DNA of 64,000 bases. It comes from JAVBMC01 sp031552845 (GTDB lineage: Bacteria > Verrucomicrobiota > Kiritimatiellia > RFP12 > DVOR01). Shown piece by piece: positions 17,481 through 24,364 of this stretch. The position numbers and the translations under genes were made by a program. Each line of letters opens with the position of its first letter. Position 1 is the first letter of the stretch. The stretch covers positions 22,930 to 86,929 of the forward strand of contig JAVBMC010000030.1 in the NCBI GenBank assembly GCA_031552845.1, given 5' to 3'. The notes beneath the pieces are model-generated. The model had not been told where the DNA came from. It made no database searches and worked only from the letters and a program-made list of their open reading frames with translations.

Positions 17481-17595
17481 GAGTCAAGGGTACAGTCTCG
17501 GGAGAGTCAAGGGTACAGTCTCCCGTGAGTCAGGGGTACGCGTACACGTGAGTCAAGGGTACAGACTCTCGGCTGTACGTGTGTCTGACGCGTGA
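17481..17595. repeat. Tandem 23-bp repeat array C (GGTAC/GAGTC family, 4 units plus a degenerate fifth)
   Basis: Units start at 17481, 17504, 17527 and 17550, an exact 23 bp period. The core GAGTCAAGGGTACAG is nearly invariant. A degenerate fifth unit covers 17573-17595. Junctions between units are themselves inverted repeats that differ but keep complementarity (CTCGGGAGAG, CTCCCGTGAG, CACGTG). It lies between two converging terminators, so it is not a promoter array. Nothing else is seen in the remaining ~95 bases before the next terminator except a small CGTAC/GTACG hairpin near 17680. The array at 35147 appears related. Confidence 0.8.
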
Positions 17596-17691
17596 CTGGT
17601 TTGATTTGCCAAGTAATAGGGAATCGACGGCTTTCCGGAATGTTGCGCGAAAAGGCGTCCGTAACCTGCCGTACTAAAGGTACGCGCGCGG

Positions 17692-17730
17692 AATAATGAA
17701 AGACCCGCTCGGAGGTTTCCGAACGGGTCT
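17692..17730 (-). terminator. Terminator of pyruvate phosphate dikinase
   Basis: AGACCCG-x-TCGG and its complement pair within 17701-17730 around an AGGTTT loop. On the minus strand the stem is followed by TTTCATTATT (17691-17700). It lies 31 nt past the stop codon. Confidence 0.75.
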
Positions 17731-17761
17731 CGTGCGTCTTGAAGACGTGTTCTGCCGGGAA

Positions 17762-20590
17762 TTAGCCGCGCAGCGCGGCCTGAGCCGCCGCCAAACGGGC
17801 AATTGGCACCCGATAGGGCGAGCAGCTGACGTAATCGAGACCAACCGCATGGCAGAATTCGATCGTCTTAGGATCTCCGCCGTGTTCGCCGCAGACGCCG
17901 AGGTTCAGTTTCGGCTTAGCCTGGCGGCCGAGCTGAACAGCGATGTCGATGAGGAAACCGACACCGTCTTGGTCAAGCACTTGGAAGGGGTCGTAATCAT
18001 AGAAGCCCTTCTCGACATACTCGCCGAGGAACTTGCCGGCATCGTCACGCGAGAACGCGCAGGTCATCTGCGTGAGGTCGTTGGTGCCGAAGGAGAAGAA
18101 GTCGGCCTCTTCCGCAATCGCGTCGGCGGTGAGTGCCGCGCGCGGCACTTCGATCATGGTGCCGATGTCGATGGAGAGCTTGCACTTCTTCTCTTTCTGC
18201 ACTTGTGCAATGACGTCCTTAATGAGCTGCTTCTGTGAAGCAAACTCTTTCACGTTGCCCACGAGCGGGACCATGATTTTGGGGTGCGAGCCTTTCACGG
18301 CGTGCGCAGCTTCGCAAATAGCGCGCACCTGCATCGCGGTCACCTCTGGGTAGCTGATGCCGAGGCGGCAGCCACGGTGACCGAGCATGGGGTTGGACTC
18401 GTGCAGGCTGGTGACGACTTCACGGATGCGCTCGACGGTGGTGCCCATGAGCTTAGCCATTTCGACCTGCCCGGCATCGTCCTGCGGGAGGAACTCGTGC
18501 AGGGGCGGGTCAAGCAGACGGACTGTGCAAGGGCGGCCTTTGAGGGCTTTGAACATGCCAAGAAAATCTTTGCGTTGTAACGGCAGGAGCTCCTTGAGCG
18601 CCTGATTGTATTGTTTCTCGGGGCCTTCCAGAGTCTTCTTCAGTGCGGCCTTGTCTGCTTCATCCGCCGTGGCGGCGATTTCGGCGCGGAGATTCTTCAC
18701 GGCTTCGGCCACGAGAATCAAGCGACGGAAGCTGACGATGCGTTCGCCTTCAAAGAACATGTGTTCCGTGCGGCACAGGCCGATGCCTTCGGCACCGAAC
18801 TCGACAGCGCGCAGCGTGTCGCGGGGTGTGTCGGCATTGGTCCAAACGCCAAGCTTGCGGTACTTGTCAGCCAACGCCATAATCATGGAAAAGGGGCCGG
18901 TGAGCTTGGGGTCGGTGGCGTCAATTTTGCCTTCATAGACGGCGCCGGTGGAGCCGTTCAAAGAAATCCAATCGCCTTCGCGCAGGACAGTCTTATCGCA
19001 GGAGATGGTCTTCTTGTCGTAGGAGATGTAGAGCTCGCCGCAGCCGGAAACGCAGCACTTGCCCATGCCGCGCGCGACAACCGCCGCGTGCGAGGTCATG
19101 CCGCCGCGTGCGGTAAGGATGCCTGCTGCGACGTTCATTCCGCCGATGTCTTCGGGGCTGGTTTCGATACGGCAGAGAACAACTTTTTTGCCTTCCTTGG
19201 CCCACTCTTCAGCCGTAGCGGCGTTGAAGACGATCTGGCCGGTAGCCGCGCCGGGTGAAGCAGGCAGACCGACAGTAATTTTCTTAGCCTTGGCTTCGGC
19301 GGCTTTGACGAAGACGGGGTGAAGGAGCTGGTCAAGCTGGCCGGGTTCGACACGCATGACGGCGTCCTTCTCGGTGATGAGCTTCTCTTTGACGAGGTCG
19401 GTCGCAATCTTGACGGCGGCAGCGGCAGTGCGCTTGCCGTTACGGGTTTGGAGCATGTAGAGCTTGCCGTCCTCAATGGTGAACTCAAGGTCCTGCATGT
19501 CGCGGTAGTGCTTCTCGAGCTTGTGACGGATGGCGTCGAGCTCCTTGAAGACTTTGGGCATGGCCTCTTCGAGCGAGGGGTATTGCGCCTTGCGAACAGC
19601 CTCGGTGATGTGGCGGGCTTTGGCCCATTCGCGCGAACCGGCGATAGTGATCTGCTGCGGCGTGCGGATGCCGGCTACAACGTCTTCACCTTGCGCATTG
19701 ATGAGGTATTCGCCGTAGAAATAGCGGTGCTCGCCGGTGGAGGGGTCGCGCGTGAAGGCGACGCCTGTGGCGGAGTTGGTGCCGCTGTTGCCGAAGACCA
19801 TTGCTTGGACGTTGACGGCGGTGCCGAGCACGCCGCGGATGTCGTTCAGCTGGCGGTACTTGATAGCGCGGGTGTTGTTCCACGAGCTGAAGACGGCGTT
19901 GATACCGAGCGCGAGCTGCGTCATCACGTCGGTCGGGAAGGTGCGGCCGCTGGTTTGCTTGACGACGGCCATGTAGCGCTTGACGACTTCCTGCAGGTCG
20001 GCGGTCATGAGCTCATTGTCGAGTTTGTAGCCACGTGCGTGCTTGACGGCTTCGAGCTCGTGCTCAAAGGCGTGATGCTCGACGCCCATAACGACGTTAC
20101 CGAACATCTGAATGAAGCGGCGGTAGGAGTCCCACACGAAGCGGTCATTGCCGGTGCGGTCGATGAGTGCTTGCACAGTGTCGGGATTGAGGCCGAGGTT
20201 GAGGACGGTGTCCATCATGCCGGGCATGGACACAGCCGCGCCGGAACGCACGGAGACGAGCAGCGGGTGCGGGCCTTTGCCGAAGGTCTTGCCGGTAGCC
20301 TTTTCGAGCTTGGCAAGGGCGGCGGCGATTTCATCCTTGAGCAGCGCGTGGAGCTTCTTCTCGCCGATTTCGTAGTACCGCTCACAGGCGGTGGTGGTGA
20401 TGGTGAAGCCGGGAGGCACCGGCAGGCCGATGCTGGCCATGTCGGCGAGGTTGGCGCCCTTGCCGCCGAGGATGGGCTTCATTGAGACGTCGCCTTCGGA
20501 TTGATTCGCGCCAAAGAAGTAAACATACTTGTTCTTCTGAGTCTTGGTGCTGCCGGCTTTCTTGCCGGACTTGGGTGCGGATTTCGCCAT
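17762..20590 (-). CDS. ppdK: Pyruvate, phosphate dikinase
   Basis: 942 residues from the ATG at 20590, near AAGG. The open frame continues upstream to 20869, but that part lies over the promoter and is not conserved in character. Order: N-terminal ATP-grasp domain (GGKGANLADMA at ~40, MPGMMDTVLNLG), swivel domain with phosphohistidine H501 in GGMTSHAAVVARG, and C-terminal PEP/pyruvate TIM barrel (FFSFGTNDLTQM, CGEHGGDP). It reversibly converts pyruvate, ATP and phosphate to PEP, AMP and PPi in the cytoplasm. With the PPi-type phosphofructokinase at 33790 it suggests PPi-linked glycolysis. Length is slightly above the usual ~880 because of a Lys-rich N-terminus. Confidence 0.95.
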   Translation of the reverse strand: MAKSAPKSGKKAGSTKTQKNKYVYFFGANQSEGDVSMKPILGGKGANLADMASIGLPVPPGFTITTTACERYYEIGEKKLHALLKDEIAAALAKLEKATGKTFGKGPHPLLVSVRSGAAVSMPGMMDTVLNLGLNPDTVQALIDRTGNDRFVWDSYRRFIQMFGNVVMGVEHHAFEHELEAVKHARGYKLDNELMTADLQEVVKRYMAVVKQTSGRTFPTDVMTQLALGINAVFSSWNNTRAIKYRQLNDIRGVLGTAVNVQAMVFGNSGTNSATGVAFTRDPSTGEHRYFYGEYLINAQGEDVVAGIRTPQQITIAGSREWAKARHITEAVRKAQYPSLEEAMPKVFKELDAIRHKLEKHYRDMQDLEFTIEDGKLYMLQTRNGKRTAAAAVKIATDLVKEKLITEKDAVMRVEPGQLDQLLHPVFVKAAEAKAKKITVGLPASPGAATGQIVFNAATAEEWAKEGKKVVLCRIETSPEDIGGMNVAAGILTARGGMTSHAAVVARGMGKCCVSGCGELYISYDKKTISCDKTVLREGDWISLNGSTGAVYEGKIDATDPKLTGPFSMIMALADKYRKLGVWTNADTPRDTLRAVEFGAEGIGLCRTEHMFFEGERIVSFRRLILVAEAVKNLRAEIAATADEADKAALKKTLEGPEKQYNQALKELLPLQRKDFLGMFKALKGRPCTVRLLDPPLHEFLPQDDAGQVEMAKLMGTTVERIREVVTSLHESNPMLGHRGCRLGISYPEVTAMQVRAICEAAHAVKGSHPKIMVPLVGNVKEFASQKQLIKDVIAQVQKEKKCKLSIDIGTMIEVPRAALTADAIAEEADFFSFGTNDLTQMTCAFSRDDAGKFLGEYVEKGFYDYDPFQVLDQDGVGFLIDIAVQLGRQAKPKLNLGVCGEHGGDPKTIEFCHAVGLDYVSCSPYRVPIARLAAAQAALRG

Positions 20591-20688
20591 AACGGAATAC
20601 CTTATTATATGCGGCTGTCGGAACAACCGCCGTTCTGACCGGACTGCCGGTTCCACTGCGTTTGCTTCACTTAAACAAACAGCACGGT

Positions 20689-20717
20689 AATATACCAAAA
20701 CCGCCCCTGTTAAACAA
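20689..20717 (-). promoter_or_regulatory. Promoter of ppdK
   Basis: On the minus strand: TTGTTT (20712-20717), 17 nt spacer, TATATT (20689-20694), with TGG as extended -10. The predicted start is near 20682, giving a leader of about 90 nt. Confidence 0.6.
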
Positions 20718-20804
20718 GCACAATATAGTAAAAATACCCCGCATCCGCCTATACCGGTTACGGATGAAATAGGAATATTACGCGATGGCACTATTTGTTT
20801 GGAA

Positions 20805-20833
20805 TTGCTCTGGGGTGGTGTTTGTGCTATAGT
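20805..20833 (+). promoter_or_regulatory. Promoter of the WaaP-like kinase gene
   Basis: TTGCTC (20805-20810), 17 nt spacer, TATAGT (20828-20833), with extended TGC at 20825-20827. The predicted start is near 20840, 20 nt before the ATG at 20860. Confidence 0.65.
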
Positions 20834-20859
20834 GGGGGCTAACCTGTACGTGTGCGAAT

Positions 20860-21666
20860 ATGATGCCAAATTACTCGAACATGTGCCCGGTCTCTCGGGC
20901 GGCTATCGGAACTCCGGAAGCGGTTTGCCTGAATCGCGGCCGTAAGGCCAATGCCGATGTTTGGAAAGTGGAAACCCCAGATGGCGCGTGGGTGGTGAAG
21001 GACTTCCAAAAGTGCCCGTGGTGGATCCGCTGGACGTATGGGCGGTTCATGGCGTGGAACGAGTATCGTCTTCTCAAGCGGCTGCACGGAATCAACGGCG
21101 TCCCCCAACAAATTTACCGGCTTGATGCCTATGCCGTCGTGATGGAGTTTCTGAATGGCCAGACGTTGAGCGGATATCGGGCGCGGATCACTCCGGAATA
21201 CTTTTTGCGGCTCGAAGCCATCGTAAAGGCTATGAATGCGCGCGGCGTGGCGCACCTCGACACGCGCAATGCCAAGAATGTGCTGATCCTCGCAGACGGC
21301 CAGCCCGCCCTGCTCGATTTCCAAGCCGGCGTTATGCTAGGGTACTTTCCGCGGCCGTTGCAGAATCTCATGATTCACACCGACCTCTCCGGCGTTTACA
21401 AACATTGGTATCACAAGAGCCGCGAATCCATTGACGACCCACGCAAGGATATTCTGCGCGAGCACTTCCGTTGGCGCAGGTGGTGGATGCTCAAGGGCTA
21501 TGCCTTTTATAAGCGGCGGCGGCCGAAGGGCTCCGAGCAGGCGCTCTTTGAGGAATACCGTTTGAAACAACAAGCCGCCGCACAGCGCGAACAGGAAGCA
21601 CTCAACGCTGCCGCAGCCGCGCAAGCGGATCGGCGGTCAGCGCTTGAAGAGCCTCTGCGCCCGTAG
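20860..21666 (+). CDS. Lipopolysaccharide kinase (WaaP/Kdo kinase)-like protein
   Basis: 268 residues with a small kinase fold. ATP-anchoring lysine is in WVVKDFQK (~46), a catalytic loop HLDTRNAKN (~127-135, D and N kept) and the metal-binding LLDFQAG (~147). No signal peptide or membrane segment, so it is cytoplasmic. Family members phosphorylate LPS core sugars, which fits the lipid A genes at 39.6-41.6 kb; a RIO-like protein kinase is the alternative. The C-terminal ~45 residues form a charged Ala/Gln/Glu-rich helix. Its last 65 bases overlap the converging ferredoxin gene. Confidence 0.75.
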   Translation: MMPNYSNMCPVSRAAIGTPEAVCLNRGRKANADVWKVETPDGAWVVKDFQKCPWWIRWTYGRFMAWNEYRLLKRLHGINGVPQQIYRLDAYAVVMEFLNGQTLSGYRARITPEYFLRLEAIVKAMNARGVAHLDTRNAKNVLILADGQPALLDFQAGVMLGYFPRPLQNLMIHTDLSGVYKHWYHKSRESIDDPRKDILREHFRWRRWWMLKGYAFYKRRRPKGSEQALFEEYRLKQQAAAQREQEALNAAAAAQADRRSALEEPLRP

Positions 21667-22165
21667 CCTGAGCTTGCGGCTCGGCGCCATTGATCGGCTC
21701 CTCCGGGCAAAAAGGAAATATCACGCCCGATTGCACACAGATCCGCGCACAGGCAGGACACCCCGGCTTGCAAGCTTGCGGCTTCGTGACGGCGACTTTG
21801 CCCTCGGCATCGCGTGAGTAGACCCCAAACAGGCAATAGTCAAAACACAGTCCGCACGCCACGCACCGCTCGCGGTCAATCACCGGATACCACGGCTGCC
21901 CCACCTTCGCCTTGAGCGCGGCCATATTATAAGGTACAGTTATCCACTCGCCCTCCGGCAGAACCACCCCCGCATGAGCAAACAACGCCCGTACCGCACG
22001 CGGGCGCGACGCCTTGAAGGCATACTCCACACCCGCCTCGAACAGATTATCCAATCCGCCCGAGTTCAACGCCCGCGCGGCAACATCCTTGACCAGCAGA
22101 TCGTACTCACCTGTTTCAAAGACATCGCCCTCGCCCAATTGAAAAACAACAACACGCTTGCTCAT
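21602..22165 (-). CDS. 2[4Fe-4S] ferredoxin-type protein
   Basis: 187 residues. The N-terminal ~100 residues (VVVFQLGEGDVFETGEYD, WITVPYNMAALKAK) match nothing I recognise. Residues ~100-155 carry two clusters, CVACGLCFDYC (Cx2Cx2Cx3C) and CKPGCPACARIC (Cx3Cx2Cx3C). It probably moves electrons in the cytoplasm, but the partner is unknown. The start at 22165 has TTAGGTG upstream and a promoter at 22204-22232. Its C-terminal tail overlaps the converging kinase gene by 65 bp. Confidence 0.8.
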   Translation of the reverse strand: MSKRVVVFQLGEGDVFETGEYDLLVKDVAARALNSGGLDNLFEAGVEYAFKASRPRAVRALFAHAGVVLPEGEWITVPYNMAALKAKVGQPWYPVIDRERCVACGLCFDYCLFGVYSRDAEGKVAVTKPQACKPGCPACARICVQSGVIFPFCPEEPINGAEPQAQATGAEALQALTADPLARLRQR

Positions 22166-22203
22166 GCCACACCTAACCTATCACAACAAACCGTCATAAG
22201 GGA

Positions 22204-22232
22204 ATTATCCTCGAAAGACACCTCAAATACAA
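22204..22232 (-). promoter_or_regulatory. Promoter of the ferredoxin gene
   Basis: On the minus strand: TTGTAT (22227-22232), 17 nt spacer, GATAAT (22204-22209). The predicted start is near 22197, 32 nt before the ATG. Array B begins 23 bp upstream of the -35 box. Confidence 0.55.
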
Positions 22233-22254
22233 GTCAAAAGCGAGTGCTTGCCGT

Positions 22255-22364
22255 TTGCGGGCTTGCAAGCCCGCGGTTGTGGGGTTGTAAGCCCACGGTT
22301 GTAGGCTTGCAAGCCTTCATTTGTGGGGTTCGAAGCCTTCAGTTGTGGGCTTGCAAGCCCACAA
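22255..22364. repeat. Tandem 22-bp palindromic repeat array B (GGGCTTGCAAGCCC family, 5 units)
   Basis: Palindromic cores start at 22259, 22281, 22303, 22325 and 22347, an exact 22 bp period. Cores 1 and 5 read GGGCTTGCAAGCCC; the others differ at 2-4 positions, partly in paired fashion (AGGCTTGCAAGCCT). Linkers read GGTTGT or close variants. The last unit, with flanks, is a perfect 22-bp palindrome (22343-22364). It lies between two divergent promoters and has no spacers and no coding potential. Confidence 0.82.
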
Positions 22365-22444
22365 AATGCCAACACGTATCTGCGGCGTGCATAACATTAC
22401 AATGGAGATGTGGCAAGATAGGCAAAACGATTGGCGTTGCGTTA

Positions 22445-22473
22445 TTGACAAACCCGGTGGGATAGTTTACACT
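22445..22473 (+). promoter_or_regulatory. Promoter of the DUF2157 gene, nearly leaderless
   Basis: TTGACA (22445-22450), 17 nt spacer, TACACT (22468-22473). The ATG at 22483 lies 9 nt after the -10 box, so the leader is only about 2-3 nt. This decides the start over the longer in-frame extension that runs through array B. Confidence 0.7.
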
Positions 22474-22482
22474 ATTCGCACC

Positions 22483-23778
22483 ATGAAAAGCGAAATCAAG
22501 TGGCTGAAGCGTGAGTTGCCGGCTTGGGAGGCCGAGGGACTCTTAGCACCGGGTGCAGGCGAAAAGCTGCTGGCGCGGTATGATAACCCGAGTGCAGGCT
22601 TGGCTTGGGGCTACATCATCTTCGGGGCGTTGGGGGCATTGCTCATCGGCGCGGGCATCATCGCACTCTTCGCGGCGAATTGGGACACCCTCTCGCCCGC
22701 TGTCAAGCTGACCGCCGGATTCACCCCCTTGCTCGCTGCAGGCGCGTTTGCATTCTGGACGCAAAGCACCCGCCGCCTCGGCGCCGCGTGGCAGGAACCG
22801 CTCGGAATATTCTGGGGTTTGTCCATCGGCCTGATCATCTCCATCACGGCGCAGGTCTACCAAATCAGCGGCAGTGCGGAATCGTTCACACTGACGTGGA
22901 CGCTCCTGTTGTTGCCAATCCTCTATATCACCCAAGCCGTTGCGCCGACCGTCTGTTATTTCATCGGACTCTTGATCTGGGCCTGCGTGATGGACTATGC
23001 CGAAGTGCCCAAGATGCTCTATTGGCCGCTGGCGCTCCTAGCATTCCCGCAACTCTGGCGCAAGTCCAAAGGCGACAGCTTTGCATGGCACCTCCTGCTG
23101 TGGGCCACCATCATTGCCATGCTTCCTGCCGTGGGCGTCACGCTCGAGAAGTATCATGCAGGGTTGTGGCTGATTGTCTACACCGGACTCTTCGCCTTTA
23201 TAACCCTGCTCGCCCCGCCGATTGAGAAGGAAAAAGCCTTTTGGCTCAATCCGTTCAACCTCACCGGCTACATCGGCCTTGCGTTCATGCTGTGGCTGAT
23301 GTGTCTTAGCACGTGGGCATGGGAAGAGCTCGGCGACAACCGCAGCTCATCTAATCTGTATCACGCGCGGTGGGCTATCTTCGATATCTTAGTTGCCTGT
23401 GGAGTGTTATTGGTTGCAGCAACAGGATTAGTGCGTAAAGTAATCCGCCAACGCCGCGCAGTGGATATCGTCACAGGCGCATCGGTCTTCCTCGTAGGCG
23501 GACTGTGGACGTTGGTATCGTATATCCACGCGGATGACTTGGCCATGTGGATTATGTCGTGTTATCTGGCAGTCTATGGCCTGGTGTTTATTGTGAATGG
23601 ACTGCGCGAGCGATGCTTGCGCCAAGTCAACGGCGGCACAATTGCAGTGCTGGCAGTAATCCTCACGCGTTTCTTCAACGATGACATCGGCTACACCGTC
23701 AAAGGCATCGTCTTCATCATCTGCGGCGTAGCTTTCCTCAGTGTTAACCTCATACTCGCAAGGAGGTTCAAACAATGA
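22483..23778 (+). CDS. DUF2157 multi-spanning membrane protein
   Basis: 431 residues. A short cytoplasmic N-terminus (~1-40, with WLKRELPAWEAEGLL typical of DUF2157) is followed by a run of about 12 hydrophobic segments. The TM block starts with FGALGALLIGAGIIALFAANW and continues to the end (KGIVFIICGVAFLSVNLIL). DUF2157 proteins are inner-membrane proteins of unknown function, often encoded next to a GDYXXLXY-domain protein, as here with a 4-bp overlap. The start is fixed by the promoter 9 nt upstream. Confidence 0.85.
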   Translation: MKSEIKWLKRELPAWEAEGLLAPGAGEKLLARYDNPSAGLAWGYIIFGALGALLIGAGIIALFAANWDTLSPAVKLTAGFTPLLAAGAFAFWTQSTRRLGAAWQEPLGIFWGLSIGLIISITAQVYQISGSAESFTLTWTLLLLPILYITQAVAPTVCYFIGLLIWACVMDYAEVPKMLYWPLALLAFPQLWRKSKGDSFAWHLLLWATIIAMLPAVGVTLEKYHAGLWLIVYTGLFAFITLLAPPIEKEKAFWLNPFNLTGYIGLAFMLWLMCLSTWAWEELGDNRSSSNLYHARWAIFDILVACGVLLVAATGLVRKVIRQRRAVDIVTGASVFLVGGLWTLVSYIHADDLAMWIMSCYLAVYGLVFIVNGLRERCLRQVNGGTIAVLAVILTRFFNDDIGYTVKGIVFIICGVAFLSVNLILARRFKQ

Positions 23779-24347
23779 AATACCTTGTCGTTCTAGCCCT
23801 CCTCCTGCAGCTGGCAATACCGCTGAAGATGATTCTCTCGCAGGAAATCATTCGCCGTGACGGAGTTGAGATACGTTTACGCTGCGCGCCTGTCGACCCT
23901 GCCGACCCCTTCCGTGGACGCTATGTCGCCATTGCTTATGACAACAAGTCTGTCAAAGGCATCCAGCCGAAGAATGAAGAACATCTCATTAATGACGTAT
24001 ACCGCGGTAACCTCTGCTGGGCGCAATTTGACAAAGGCGAAAATGGCGAATACAAGCTGATCCGCTTGGCAAAGGAACCCTCCTCGGTCGGGATATGGAT
24101 TAAAACGCGCAACGCTCGAGTTTGGCGCCACGAAAAGGAAACGCTCCCCATCTCTATTGAACTGGATCAAGACCGTTTCTACATGAATGAGAAAGCTGCT
24201 CCCGCCGCCGAAGCGGCTTACAACCGCCGCAAGTGGAAAGACGTCTATGCCACCCTCCGTGTCCATAACGGTAATGTTGTGTTGGTTGATCTGGATTGCG
24301 ATGGCAAGCCCATTGCTGAAGCCGTCAAAGCATTAGCTGCTGAATAA
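23775..24347 (+). CDS. GDYXXLXY-domain membrane-anchored protein
   Basis: 190 residues. One N-terminal membrane anchor (~3-20), then a periplasmic domain with the family's signature block PVDPADPFRGRYVAIAY near residue 38. The C-terminal RFYMNEKAAPAAEAA block is also typical. It overlaps the end of the DUF2157 gene by 4 bp (ATGA), implying coupled translation and a joint complex. The biochemical role of the pair is unknown. Confidence 0.82.
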   Translation: MKYLVVLALLLQLAIPLKMILSQEIIRRDGVEIRLRCAPVDPADPFRGRYVAIAYDNKSVKGIQPKNEEHLINDVYRGNLCWAQFDKGENGEYKLIRLAKEPSSVGIWIKTRNARVWRHEKETLPISIELDQDRFYMNEKAAPAAEAAYNRRKWKDVYATLRVHNGNVVLVDLDCDGKPIAEAVKALAAE

Positions 24348-24364
24348 CCGAACTCTCTAATCTT

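Noticed and set aside
19319..20485. 388-codon frame antisense to ppdK
   Set aside because: A shadow of the dikinase codons. It has no promoter or ribosome site and no recognisable motif.
20591..20869. N-terminal extension of the dikinase frame to 20869
   Set aside because: It would run over the ppdK promoter and the promoter of the divergent gene. Residues after the ATG at 20590 are the first that fit the family.
22255..22364. CRISPR array
   Set aside because: Units abut at 22 bp with short conserved linkers, so there are no unique spacers, and no cas gene is present. The same holds for the other arrays.
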